NCBI RefSeq assembly: GCF_003351345.1
Contig: NZ_QQTO01000019.1
Coordinates: forward strand, 868,001 to 932,000
Source of the DNA: Allobosea caraganae
GTDB taxonomy: Bacteria > Pseudomonadota > Alphaproteobacteria > Rhizobiales > Beijerinckiaceae
Direction of reading: 5' to 3'
DNA: 64,000 bases
The notes beneath the pieces are model-generated. The model had not been told where the DNA came from. It saw nothing but the letters and a program-made list of their open reading frames with translations, and did not search any database. The translations under genes were made by a program, and so were the position numbers. Within the stretch, counting starts at the first letter, position 1; each line of letters opens with the position of its first letter. Below are positions 52,502-62,287 of the stretch, one piece after another.

Positions 52502-53396
52502 CGCTGCGCCACCCTCGTCCAGCGCGTGCCCAGGTTGGTCAGCCAGGCGAAGACCAGCAGGAAGAACAGGCAGGTGCTCATCAGGATTAGCGCCGTGACC
52601 GCGCCCTTGCTCCATTCGAGCGAGTAGACCACCTGCTCGTAGATCATCGTCGCGGCGTTGAGGTAGTTGCCGCCACCTAAGAGCTGCGGCACCACGAAGG
52701 TGGTGTAGCTCAGCGTGAAGACGAGCGCCGCCCCGGTGCCGACGCCGCCGATGCTGAGCGGCAGCACGACGTTCCAGAGCGTGCCGAGCCGGCTCGCGCC
52801 GAGATTGGCGGAGGCCTCGTCGAGCCGCCGGTCGTGCCGGCTCATCACCGCGATCAGCGGCAGGATCATGATCGGCAGATGGACCTGCACCATGCCGATG
52901 ACCACGGCCCATTGCGTGTTGATGATGCGCAGGGGGGCCGAGATCAGCCCGAGGTCGATGAGCACGCTGTTGACCACGCCGCGCCCGCCCAGGATGACGA
53001 TCCAGGCATAGGTGCGCACGATGCCGCTGGTCAGGATCGGCGCGATGGTCAGCACCAGGATGAGGCGCCGAACCCAGGGCTTGCCGATCAGGAAGAGATA
53101 GGCGACCGGGAAGCCGAGCAGCACGCAGACGAAGGTCGTCAGCAGCGCCAGCGTGATCGAGCGCTGGAAGGTGGTGTGGTAGAGCGGGTCGGCCAGCGCC
53201 GTCAGCAGGTAGCGCAGCGAGAACTCCTGCGAGACGATGACGCCGCGCGCCACCGTGATCTCCGAGAAGCCGAGCGAGAGCAGGATGCAGAACGGGATGA
53301 CCGCGACGACGATCAGCACCACGATCGCGGGCACGGCCGGCCAGATGCCGCTCCCGGACAGGATCTCGTCGAGCAGGCGGCGGTGCAGCGACTTGC

Positions 53397-53400
<4 letters not shown>
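52498..53400 (-). CDS. ABC transporter permease, PotB type (system 2)
   Basis: Permease of 300 residues. Helix 1 region AVPAIVVLIVVAVIPFCILL, YLLTALADPLYHTTFQRSIT, EAA loop DRRLDEASANLGASRLGTLW, and a C-terminal TNLGTRWTRVAQR tail. ATGA overlaps link it to PotA upstream and PotC downstream. Confidence 0.93.
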
Positions 53401-54487
<1,087 letters not shown>

Positions 54488-54491
<4 letters not shown>

Positions 54492-55531
54492 CCTGCGAAC
54501 ATCCGGTCGAAGGCTTCGACGATCTTGCCGCGGTTCGGCGCGACCTTGGGCCAGTCGACCGAGGTCATCGAGGCGATCTCCTCCGGCGTCGAGGGCAGGT
54601 AGGCGGCGGCGCCCGCGGGCGGGACGATGCCCTTGACCACGGTGCCGAAATAATAGGGCGGCTGCGCCGCGAAATTCTGGCTCTCGGTCTCCAGCAGGAT
54701 GTTGGTGAACTCGTGGATGAGATCGCTATGGGCCGTGCGCGTGAACTTGACGATGCAGGTCGGCAGGATCAGCGGGCCGGGGCCGGTGACCTTGGCATAG
54801 CCGAGCGGCAGGCCGCTCGCGACCGCGAGGCCGGTATTGTCGTGCCAGAGCGGGCAGAGCCCGATCTCGCCGCGCTCCAGCATCTGCTGCAGCAGGCCGG
54901 GGCTGCGCCCGACCAGCGGCTTGAGCTCCTTCCACTTCGCCAGGCCGAAATCGGTATCGGCGTCGGTCTTGCCGAAGGCTGTCGCGGCGATCGAGATGCA
55001 GGCCAGGCCGAGATTGGATTGCGGGCGGGAGAGGCCGATCTTGCCGGCATATTCCGGCTTCCAGAGATCGGCCCAGGTCTTGGGCGGGTTCGGCACCATC
55101 TGCTTGTTGTAGGCGATGCCGATGCCGGCATAGCTGATCGGCGCGCCCATGCCGTAGGCGTAGGGCGGGAATTTCGGGTCGAGATTGGCGACGTTCGGTA
55201 CTTTCGAGAGGTCGAGCGGCTCGAGCACGCCTTCGTCGGTGGCGTTGATGATGGCCGGCGAGCCCATCACCGCGAAGTCGTAGGGCGAGGCGCCGCGCGA
55301 GGCCTTGATCTGCGCGATCGCCTCGGCCGAGAGGCCGCCGATGACCCGCAGCGAAACGCCCGCGTGGCGCTTGCCGAGGATTTCGCCGGCGCGCTTCAGC
55401 GGATCGTCCTGGGCGCTGCCATAGCCGATCATCACCAGTTCGCGGGCCTGGGCGCGCAGGACGTTGGGCGCGGCGAGCGCGACGCTGCCGGCAGCGGCCC
55501 CGAGGAATGTGCGGCGGGACAGTGGCTTCAT
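54488..55531 (-). CDS. Extracellular solute-binding protein, PotD-like (system 2)
   Basis: Periplasmic binding protein of 347 residues with Tat-like signal LSRRTFLGAAAGSVALAAPN and cleavage near LRA-QARE. Ligand-domain landmarks: ASPYDFAVMGSPAIINATDE, ISYAGIGIAYNKQMVPNPPK, and the C-terminal EFTNILLETESQNFAAQPPY. AGGAGG six bases before the ATG at 55531 fixes the start; the frame is open upstream. It follows a DeoR gene in the same direction with a 149-base gap. Confidence 0.93.
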
Positions 55532-55680
55532 GGTCGGCCTCCTGACTGTGCTGGGGCAGCTGCGGGGATGCGCCAGAGCGGCGCGGGTTGCTGTCGCTTC
55601 GTCAATGACTTTCAATTTGTGTAGAAACGAAAAGAATCGCAAGAACAAAACTTAGTCAGGCAACGATGAATTTCGCGCCC

Positions 55681-56490
55681 TCATGCCACGACGACGCGCA
55701 GGCCCGCCTGTTCCAGCGCCTGGACGTCCGCGGCCGGCGCGCCGCTATCGGTGACGAGCAGGTCGACCTGGTCGAGCGAGGCGATGCGCGCGCTGCCGAC
55801 ATGGCCGATCTTGCCGTGGTCTGCGACCACGATGATGCGCAGGGCCGAGGCGATCATCGCCTGCTTGATCTCGGCCTCCTCCCAATTGCCATTGGTGAAG
55901 CCGCGGGTCGCCTCGATGCCGGCGCAGCATAGAAAAGCGGCATCGGCGTTGATTTCGCGCAGCAAATGCGTGCCGAAGGGCGAGATCAGGCTGCGCGAAT
56001 TGGCGTTGCGCCCGCCGCGCTTCAGCCGCCCGCCGGTGACGATGACGGTGATGCCCTCATGGCTCTGCAGGGCGCCGGCAATGTCGAGGTTGTTGGTGAC
56101 GACGACGACGTCGGTCAGCGTCTTGGGCAGGGCCTGCGCCAGCGCCAATGTGGTGGTGCCGGAATCCAGAATGATGGTCTCGCCGTCGCGCACGAGGCTG
56201 GCGGCGACCTCGGCGATGCGCTCCTTTTCCTCCGAGAAGGACTGGCTGGGCAGGTCGAGCAGGCGCTCGAAGCGGGCAGGGCGCAGCGCCATGGCGCCGC
56301 CGCGGACCCGGCGGATCAGCCGGCGCTTCTCCAACGCGTCGAGATCCGCGCGAATGGTCACGGCGGAGACGCCGAGCGCGTCGGACAGCGTCGTGACCTC
56401 GACCACGCCCTTGTCGGCGAGCATCTCGAGGATGCGCTCGTGCCGCGGCGGCATGCGGTCCTTGCCGGGGTCTTGTGGCTGCATATTCAT
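55681..56490 (-). CDS. DeoR/GlpR-family transcriptional regulator
   Basis: Repressor of 269 residues. N-terminal DeoR helix-turn-helix (RHERILEMLADKGVVEVTTL with LSDALGVSAVTIRADLDALE) and a C-terminal phosphosugar-sensing DeoRC domain (IILDSGTTTLALAQALP, VVVTNNLDIAGALQ, VIVTGGRLKRGGRN). DeoR members usually respond to sugar phosphates, consistent with the SIS and PfkB genes divergent from it. It is the first gene on the minus strand ahead of Pot system 2, and a dyad lies in the 114-base divergent gap. Confidence 0.92.
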   Translation of the reverse strand: MNMQPQDPGKDRMPPRHERILEMLADKGVVEVTTLSDALGVSAVTIRADLDALEKRRLIRRVRGGAMALRPARFERLLDLPSQSFSEEKERIAEVAASLVRDGETIILDSGTTTLALAQALPKTLTDVVVVTNNLDIAGALQSHEGITVIVTGGRLKRGGRNANSRSLISPFGTHLLREINADAAFLCCAGIEATRGFTNGNWEEAEIKQAMIASALRIIVVADHGKIGHVGSARIASLDQVDLLVTDSGAPAADVQALEQAGLRVVVA

Positions 56491-56511
56491 TGGGCTTCGC
56501 TCTGTCTTGCG

Positions 56512-56539
56512 TTTTGATATAGAATGAAGGATATCGAAA
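56512..56539. promoter_or_regulatory. Dyad TTTTGATAT-N10-ATATCGAAA, candidate DeoR operator
   Basis: Nine-base arms with one mismatch, located 22 bases upstream of the DeoR start and 66 bases upstream of the SIS-domain start. GAAACGAAA words recur upstream of the Pot system 2 binding protein (55624-55633), as would be expected if DeoR also controls that promoter. Confidence 0.45.
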
Positions 56540-56604
56540 GTCAGTAGCGCCGCCGTTAACCGCCGGCGTCCTGATCACCCGTTCGAGCACAGGGTAAACG
56601 CAGA

Positions 56605-57738
56605 ATGGTCGACCACAGCCAGGAATTCAAAAAGCTCAAGCGCGAATCCTCCTCGGATGCGCCTGGTGATCCCGAGCGCTTCCGCCGCGTGGAGCTGACC
56701 AACCTTGAAATGATGGCGCAGGGCCAGGCAATCTCGCGCACGCTGGAGACCACGGCCGAGACCGTCGCCCGCATCGCCGCCGAGATGAAGGACCGGCCGC
56801 TGCGCCGCATCGTCATGATCGGCTGCGGCGATTCCTGGATTTCGGGCCATGGCGTGCGGCTCGCGGTCGAGCGCATCCTCGGCGTGATCTGCGAGCCCTA
56901 CGAGGCCTTCGATTTCGAGCATTACGGGCTGGCGACGGTCGATGAAGCGACCTTGGTCATTGGCCTCAGCTCCAGCGGCAACACCGCGCCGGTCACGGCC
57001 GGCCTGAAGGGCGCGTTGGCCAAGGGCGCCTATGTCGTGGCGCTGACCAACACCGCGACGGCGCCGATGATGCGCGACTTTCCCAACGCGCTGCTGATCC
57101 AGGCGACGCGCGGCGGCTGGCCGACGCAATCGAGCACCGCCGCGATGGCGCTGAAGATCGCGCTGGCGCTCGCCATCGCCAAGGCACGCGGCCGCGGCGA
57201 GGGCGAGGCGCCCGGCCTGACCGCCGATCTCGCGGCGCTGCCGGCGCTGATGGATCGCGTCTCGACCGGATTCTACGAGCGCGCTGCCGCTCTGGGGAAG
57301 GAACTGGCCCGGGCCGAGCTCGTGCTGCTCACCGGAGCCGGCCCGCATTTCGCACCGGCCGCCTTCGGCGCCGCCAAGCTGAAGGAACTGGCGCCGATCC
57401 ACGCCATCGCCTTCCCGCTGGAGGAATACCATCATTACCGCACCCAGAAGGCCGGCGACCCGATGTTCCTGATCGCGCCCGATGCGGCGAGCCACCAGCG
57501 GGCGCTGGAGACGGCGATCGTCAGCAAGGGCGTCGGCGGCCGCACCATCGCGCTGGTGCCGGAAGGTGAGACGGCGATCAGCGCCGAGGTCGCTCATGCT
57601 TGGCACCTGCCGGCGGTGCGCGTCGAGCTGGCGCCGCTGGTCTACAGCGTGCCGCTGCACCTGTTCTCCTATCACGTCACCAAGGCCCGCGATGCGCTCG
57701 GCCTCGGTGCGCCGCAGCTTGGCGGCCTCGCGGCGTGA
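56605..57738 (+). CDS. SIS-domain protein, AgaS/FrlB-like (phosphosugar deglycase/isomerase type)
   Basis: Double-SIS protein of 377 residues. The first SIS has GCGDSWISGHGVRLAVERIL and the phosphosugar loop LSSSGNTAPVTAG (SxSGxT at 122-127); the second starts around LVLLTGAGPHFAPAAFGAAK and carries EEYHHYRTQK, where FrlB/FraB-type deglycases place catalytic Glu and His. Together with an adjacent PfkB kinase this matches the kinase-deglycase pairs for Amadori compounds (FrlD/FrlB, FraD/FraB), although glucosamine-6-phosphate deaminase-like roles remain possible. GTGA overlap couples it to the PfkB gene. Confidence 0.88.
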   Translation: MVDHSQEFKKLKRESSSDAPGDPERFRRVELTNLEMMAQGQAISRTLETTAETVARIAAEMKDRPLRRIVMIGCGDSWISGHGVRLAVERILGVICEPYEAFDFEHYGLATVDEATLVIGLSSSGNTAPVTAGLKGALAKGAYVVALTNTATAPMMRDFPNALLIQATRGGWPTQSSTAAMALKIALALAIAKARGRGEGEAPGLTADLAALPALMDRVSTGFYERAAALGKELARAELVLLTGAGPHFAPAAFGAAKLKELAPIHAIAFPLEEYHHYRTQKAGDPMFLIAPDAASHQRALETAIVSKGVGGRTIALVPEGETAISAEVAHAWHLPAVRVELAPLVYSVPLHLFSYHVTKARDALGLGAPQLGGLAA

Positions 57739-58775
57739 CGCCTGAGCTCGTCACCGTCGGCGGGCTGACTGTCGACAACGTCATCTCGTCCGACGGCACG
57801 GTGGCGCTGGCGCGGGTGGGCGGCAATGCCGCCTATTCCGGCGTCGGCGCGCTGTGCTGGGCGCAGAGCGTCGGGCTGGTCAGCGTCGCCGTCGCGACCT
57901 ACCCGACCGATACGCTTGCGACCTTGCGCGCCAACGGGATCGTGCTCGACGGCGTCGTCCCGGTCGATGTCGCGCTCGAGAGCTGCAACTGGTTCATCTA
58001 CGATGCGCAGGGCGAGCGGCACGAGCGGCTGCGCAGCGCGCCGCGCGAACTGGCCGAGGCCGGCTTCAGCACGCAGCGGCTGACGCAAGACGAGGTCGCG
58101 CGTTGGCAGGAGATCCTGCGCCAGCGCGAACGGCCCGGCGAGCTGAGCTATTCCGAGTTCCGCGACACCTATCCGCTGGTGCCCGAACAGGTGCCGGCCT
58201 CCTATCTGGAGGCGCGCGGGGTCCATCTCGCGCCGTGCCGGCCGGTCGTGCTGCGCGGCATGCTGCCGCTGTTCAACAGCCGCAACATGGTCGTGACGCT
58301 CGATGCGGGCTGGCAGCTTGCCGAACTGACGCTCGATGAGCTCGCGCCCTTCCTGATCCAGGTCGATGCCTTCCTGCCGAGCGAAGTCGAACTGCGCGCC
58401 ATCCTGCCCGGCATGGGGCTTGAATCGGCGCTGGCTTTGCTGGCGGCGCATTGCCGCGGCGGCGTCGCGGTCAAGCTCGGCGGCAAGGGCTCGCTGGTCT
58501 GGGACAGGCAGGCGGGCAGGGCGGTCGCCGTGCCCGTCCTGCCGACTCAGGCCGTCGATCCGACCGGAGCGGGCGATTCCTTCTGCGGCGGCTTTCTGGC
58601 CGGGCTGGTCGAGACCGGCGATCTGGTCAAGGCCGCCTGTTTCGGCACGGCCTCGGCTTCGCTGATCGTCAGCCGCTTCGGCGCCGATGGCGCCTTGCCG
58701 GTCGATCGCGCGGCCTGTCGCCCGAAGCTCGACGGCCTCCTCGCCTCCATGGGTCGCGCGGTGCCCGCGGCCTGA
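57735..58775 (+). CDS. PfkB-family carbohydrate kinase
   Basis: Sugar or nucleoside kinase of 346 residues. N-terminal VTVGGLTVDNVISSDG and GGNAAYSGVGALCWAQSVGL, central SEVELRAILPG, and the catalytic DPTGAGDSFCGGFLAGL with its base aspartate are all present. An inserted segment (about 115-150, QDEVARWQEILRQRERPGEL) is unusual for a ribokinase and may shape specificity. GTG start overlaps the SIS stop. Predicted to phosphorylate the sugar part of the imported compound before SIS-domain cleavage. Confidence 0.88.
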   Translation: MTPELVTVGGLTVDNVISSDGTVALARVGGNAAYSGVGALCWAQSVGLVSVAVATYPTDTLATLRANGIVLDGVVPVDVALESCNWFIYDAQGERHERLRSAPRELAEAGFSTQRLTQDEVARWQEILRQRERPGELSYSEFRDTYPLVPEQVPASYLEARGVHLAPCRPVVLRGMLPLFNSRNMVVTLDAGWQLAELTLDELAPFLIQVDAFLPSEVELRAILPGMGLESALALLAAHCRGGVAVKLGGKGSLVWDRQAGRAVAVPVLPTQAVDPTGAGDSFCGGFLAGLVETGDLVKAACFGTASASLIVSRFGADGALPVDRAACRPKLDGLLASMGRAVPAA

Positions 58776-58811
58776 CCACCTCCCGCCCATTCCAACCGAA
58801 CGGAAACGCTC

Positions 58812-59597
58812 GTGTCTCTTCGCGTCTTCTCGCCCAAGCCTCTCGTCATCGCCGCCCTGCACCTGCCGGATTTCGCCCGCTCGCGCGGAAAAAGCATGGC
58901 GGCCTATGAGGACTATGTCGCGACCAACGCAAAGGTCTTCGCTGAGGCCGGCGTGCCCTATATCAAGCTGCAGGACGCCACTCGCGAGAGCGGCCGGGCG
59001 GCCCCCGACTCGATCGCGATGACGGCAGCACTCGCCCGCTTCCTGCGCGCGGAGGTGCCGAATATCGGGCTCGGCATCATCATCGAGGCGCATGATCCGG
59101 TGGCGGCGCTCTCGGTCGCGCATGCGTCGGGCGCCGATTTCGTCCGGCTGAAAGTCTTCGTCGGTGGGGTGATGACGGCGCAGGGGCCGCGCAACGGCAT
59201 GGGCGCCGAGGCTGTGGCCTTCCGCGCCGCGCTCGGCCGCGAGGATATCGCGATCTTCGCCGACGTGCATGATCGCACCGCGGTGCCGATCTCCTCGGAG
59301 ACGCCGGAATTCGCCGCCGAATGGGCGCAGAAGACCGGCGCCGACGGCCTGATCATCACCGGCTCGGATTTCCCGGATTCGCTCGCCCGCATCCGCAAGG
59401 CGCGCGAGAGCGGCATCAAGCGGCCGATCCTGCTCGGCGGCAGCGTCACCGAGGGCAATGTCGCGGAGGCGCTTGGCACCTGCGACGGCGTCATCATCAG
59501 CACCGCGCTGATGCGCAAGGACGCCAAGCCGGGCGACGTGCTGCGCTGGGATATCGACCTGACCCGCCGCTTCATGGACGCGGCGCGGAAGGCCTGA
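58812..59597 (+). CDS. BtpA/SgcQ-family TIM-barrel protein
   Basis: TIM-barrel protein of 261 residues. Family landmarks VIAALHLPDFARS, YIKLQDATRE, GIIIEAHDPVAALSVA, ADFVRLKVFVGGVMTAQGP, IFADVHDRTAVPI, GADGLIITGSDFP and GGSVTEGNVAEAL match BtpA/SgcQ proteins, whose biochemical role is unsettled (SgcQ is linked to sugar operons). It starts with GTG 36 bases after the PfkB gene. The phosphate-binding-like GGS loop suggests a phosphorylated sugar ligand. Function in this operon unknown. Confidence 0.87.
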   Translation: MSLRVFSPKPLVIAALHLPDFARSRGKSMAAYEDYVATNAKVFAEAGVPYIKLQDATRESGRAAPDSIAMTAALARFLRAEVPNIGLGIIIEAHDPVAALSVAHASGADFVRLKVFVGGVMTAQGPRNGMGAEAVAFRAALGREDIAIFADVHDRTAVPISSETPEFAAEWAQKTGADGLIITGSDFPDSLARIRKARESGIKRPILLGGSVTEGNVAEALGTCDGVIISTALMRKDAKPGDVLRWDIDLTRRFMDAARKA

Positions 59598-59635
59598 GCA
59601 TTGCCAAGCGGCAGCTTGCATCGCAGGGTTTGGCC

Positions 59636-60379
59636 ATGCGCATCCTGCTCCTGAACCCGAACACCACCGAGGCGATCACGCAGCGCCTGCTCGCGGCGGC
59701 CGAGGCCGTTGCCGCGCTGGGAACCGAGATCGTGCCGGTGACGGCGCCGCGTGGCGTGCCTTATATCTCAGGGCGTGCCGAGGCTCAGATCGGCGGCGCG
59801 ATCGCGCTCGAAATGCTGGCCGAGCATCATGACAAGGTCGATGCCGCCGTGATCGCGGCCTTCGGCGATCCCGGCCTGATGGCCGCGCGCGAGCTCTTCG
59901 ACATCCCGGTCGTCGGCATGGCCGAGGCGGCGATGCTGACCGCCTGCATGCTGGGGCGCCGCTTCGCCATCGTCACCTTCGCCCGCGCGCTCGGCCCCTG
60001 GTACCAGGAATGCGTCGAGATGCATGGGCTGACCGGCCGCTGCGCCGGCATCCGCATGCTCGACGAGGGCTTTTCGGACATTGCCGAGGTGCAGGAGGAG
60101 AAGGAGGCGGTGATCGTTCAGCTGGCGCAGCGCGCGGTGGTCGAAGACGAGGCCGATGTCGTGATCCTGGCGGGCGCGCCGCTGGCGGGGCTGGCCGCGA
60201 AGGTCGCCCAGCGCATTCCGGTGCCGGTCGTTGATCAGATGGGCGCGGCGCTGAAGCAGGCCGAGGCGCTGGTTTCGCTCAAGCCGCGCAAGGCGAGCGC
60301 GGGGACGTTCCGGCGGCCTGCGCCGAAGGGGACGCTGGGTTTGGCGTCGGCGCTGGCGGCAAGGATCGAGCATCGCTGA
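59636..60379 (+). CDS. Asp/Glu/hydantoin racemase homologue lacking both catalytic cysteines
   Basis: Two-domain fold of 247 residues. MRILLLNPNTTEAITQRLLA opens the hydantoin racemase family pattern. The catalytic cysteine sites of that family (VIACWGDPGL and LLGCAGMA in HyuE) read VIAAFGDPGL and ILAGAPLAGL here: Ala75 and Gly180. It therefore should not work as a two-base cysteine racemase. Other members of the superfamily act as decarboxylases or isomerases, so a different activity, or a structural/binding role, is more likely. The ATG at 59636 follows the BtpA gene by 38 bases in the same operon. Confidence 0.85.
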   Translation: MRILLLNPNTTEAITQRLLAAAEAVAALGTEIVPVTAPRGVPYISGRAEAQIGGAIALEMLAEHHDKVDAAVIAAFGDPGLMAARELFDIPVVGMAEAAMLTACMLGRRFAIVTFARALGPWYQECVEMHGLTGRCAGIRMLDEGFSDIAEVQEEKEAVIVQLAQRAVVEDEADVVILAGAPLAGLAAKVAQRIPVPVVDQMGAALKQAEALVSLKPRKASAGTFRRPAPKGTLGLASALAARIEHR

Positions 60380-60409
60380 GGGCCATCGCCAACCTCGACA
60401 CGCAAACGC

Positions 60410-60556
60410 GGGAACCCTCTCCTGGAAGGAGAGGGCAGGGTGAGGTGTAGGCCAGAACACCAGTAAAACTCAGCGGTTGCAGCGGTCAGGTTGCGGTTAA
60501 GGCGTCCAACGGCCGACACCTCACCCCAACCCTCTCCTTCCAGGAGAGGGCTCCCG
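60410..60556. repeat. Long inverted repeat between convergent genes
   Basis: Left arm (60410-60448) GGAACCCTCTCCTGGAAGGA with GAGAGGGCAGGGTGAGGTGT pairs with the right arm (60516-60556) over about 39 bases with few mismatches, around a 67-base loop. Each arm itself holds the short palindrome CCTCTCCTGGAAGGAGAGG. It lies between the racemase-like stop (60379) and the deacetylase-fold stop (60561). A dispersed repeat and likely terminator. Confidence 0.75.
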
Positions 60557-60560
60557 CGCT

Positions 60561-61487
60561 CTAATTTCCAGCCGCGAGATCGCTTCGCCCAATCGCCTTC
60601 AGCCAATGCAGGGCGATCTCGTCCCGCCTTGCGAACCACACGCCCGGCTTCGCCGCCACATGCGCCAAAAACCGCTCCAGCCCGCCGATCCGCCCGGGGC
60701 GGCCGATGATGCGCAGATGCAGCCCCACCGAGAGCATGCGCGGCACGCTGGCGCCTTCCTCGTAGAGCTGGTCGAACGCATCGATGCAGTAGCGGGCGAA
60801 ATCCTCGGCGAACACGAAGCCGCCGCCGCGCTGGAAGCGCATGTCGTTGGTGTCGAAGGCATAGGGCAGCACGAGATGGTCGCTGCCGCCGACATCGACC
60901 AGATAAGGCAGGTCGTCGTTATAGGCGTTGGAATCGTAGAGGAAGCCGCCATGCTCCTTGAGCAGCCGGCGCGTGTTCGGCGATGTCGCCGAGCGCGTGT
61001 GCCAGCCGCGCGGCGGCGTGCCGGCGGCCTCGGTGATCGCCTTCACGGTGAGCGCGATCGCCTCGCGCTCCTGCGCCTCGTCCATATGGGCGTGACGCTC
61101 CCAGCGCCAGCCATGGGCGGCGACCTCATGGCCGTCGGCGATCGCCTCCTGCGCCAGCCAGGGGGAGATCGCCAGCGCGCGGCCGTTGGCGTTCAGCGTC
61201 GCGCGGACATCGTAGCTTTTCAGCAATTCGCGGATGCGCGGCCAGCCGGCGCGGGTGCCGTATTCGAAATGCGATTCCATGCAGAGATCGCGGATGCCGA
61301 CGATCTCCTCCTGGACCTCGTAGACGCTCTCGTTGCGCTCGTCGCCCTGACCGAGCGTCAGCTCCGCGCCTTCCTCGATATTGACGACGACGGAGACGGC
61401 GAGGCGCGCGTCGTTCGGCCAGCGGATCGCAGGCGGATTGCCGCCGTAGCCGCGGAAATCGCGGTCGGTCTGCGTCCCCGGAAACAT
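60561..61487 (-). CDS. Polysaccharide deacetylase-fold hydrolase, PuuE allantoinase-like (paralogue 2)
   Basis: NodB-fold enzyme of 308 residues, closely patterned on the protein at 50775: DFRGYGGNPPAIRWPNDARL, VVVNIEEGAEL, FEYGTRAGWPRI, HGWRW (125-129), YAFDTNDMRFQRGGGFVFAE, GLHLRIIGRPGRIGG. It overlaps the PotC stop of system 3 as TGATG, so it is again translationally linked to a Pot-type importer. PuuE relatives hydrolyse allantoin; the pair here suggests two related substrates or steps. Activity inferred from family only. Confidence 0.88.
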   Translation of the reverse strand: MFPGTQTDRDFRGYGGNPPAIRWPNDARLAVSVVVNIEEGAELTLGQGDERNESVYEVQEEIVGIRDLCMESHFEYGTRAGWPRIRELLKSYDVRATLNANGRALAISPWLAQEAIADGHEVAAHGWRWERHAHMDEAQEREAIALTVKAITEAAGTPPRGWHTRSATSPNTRRLLKEHGGFLYDSNAYNDDLPYLVDVGGSDHLVLPYAFDTNDMRFQRGGGFVFAEDFARYCIDAFDQLYEEGASVPRMLSVGLHLRIIGRPGRIGGLERFLAHVAAKPGVWFARRDEIALHWLKAIGRSDLAAGN

Positions 61488-62287
61488 CAGAGATCGGCCA
61501 TACGACGCAAGCCGACGAGCCGGTCGCCCACGATGAGCACGGCGACGGCGAGCAGGATCAGCAGGGTCGAGATCGCCGCGATCGTCGGATCGGGGCTTTC
61601 CTCGACATATTGCAGCATCTGAATCGGCAAGGTCTTGGTCCAGGCGTCGGTGAAGAAGATCGAGATCGGATAATTATCCATCGAGGCGAGGAAAGCGAAC
61701 ATGCCCGAGGTCAGGAAGGCGGGCGCGAGCGCCGGCACCAGCACCTTGAGCACGGCCTTCGGGTAGGACAGGCCGAGCGTACGCGCCGCATCGATCAGCG
61801 TGAAGTCGAACAGCGAGAGCGCCGCATACACGGTGCGGATGACATAGGGCAGGGTGATCACGACATGGGCGAGGATCAAGCTCGCCCAGACGTCGCGCAG
61901 GCCGGCGGCGCGAAATGTCTCCAGCATGGCGATGCCGATGACGAGCCCGGGCAGCATCAGCGGCGAGACCAGGAAGGTCACGACCGCGTCGCGACCGCGA
62001 AAGTTGCTGCGCAGCAATCCGATGGCGCAAAGCGTTCCCAGGGCCAGAGCGATCGCGGTCGAGAGTGCCGCAAGTTGCACCGAGGCGGCGACGACCGGCC
62101 AGAGTTCGCGCGAGCGGCCGAGCGCCTGATACCAGCGCAGCGACCAGCTCGGCGCCGGCAAGGTGAAGACCGCGCTCGAGCCGAACGAGACCGCGACCGT
62201 CACTACGAGCGGTGTCAGCAGGAAGACGACAGTGGCAATGGCAAGTAGCCAGACGGTGACGGAGGCGATGCGCTCGGTCAGGGTCAT
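61487..62287 (-). CDS. ABC transporter permease, PotC type (system 3)
   Basis: Permease of 266 residues, six helices (TVWLLAIATVVFLLTPLVVT first). WSLRWYQALGRSRELWPVVA, EAA loop DFTLIDAARTLGLSYPKAVL and the FAFLASMDNYPISIFFTDAW segment are PotC-like. Start overlaps the PotB stop as ATGA and its stop overlaps the deacetylase-fold start. Confidence 0.93.
   Translation of the reverse strand: MTLTERIASVTVWLLAIATVVFLLTPLVVTVAVSFGSSAVFTLPAPSWSLRWYQALGRSRELWPVVAASVQLAALSTAIALALGTLCAIGLLRSNFRGRDAVVTFLVSPLMLPGLVIGIAMLETFRAAGLRDVWASLILAHVVITLPYVIRTVYAALSLFDFTLIDAARTLGLSYPKAVLKVLVPALAPAFLTSGMFAFLASMDNYPISIFFTDAWTKTLPIQMLQYVEESPDPTIAAISTLLILLAVAVLIVGDRLVGLRRMADL

Noticed and set aside
57672..59621. 649-codon open frame on the minus strand
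   Set aside because: Antisense to the PfkB and BtpA genes, both of which carry intact family motifs.
60410..60556. CRISPR-like or tandem repeat array
   Set aside because: There are only two arms in inverted orientation around one loop; it is a single long inverted repeat, with no spaced direct repeats.
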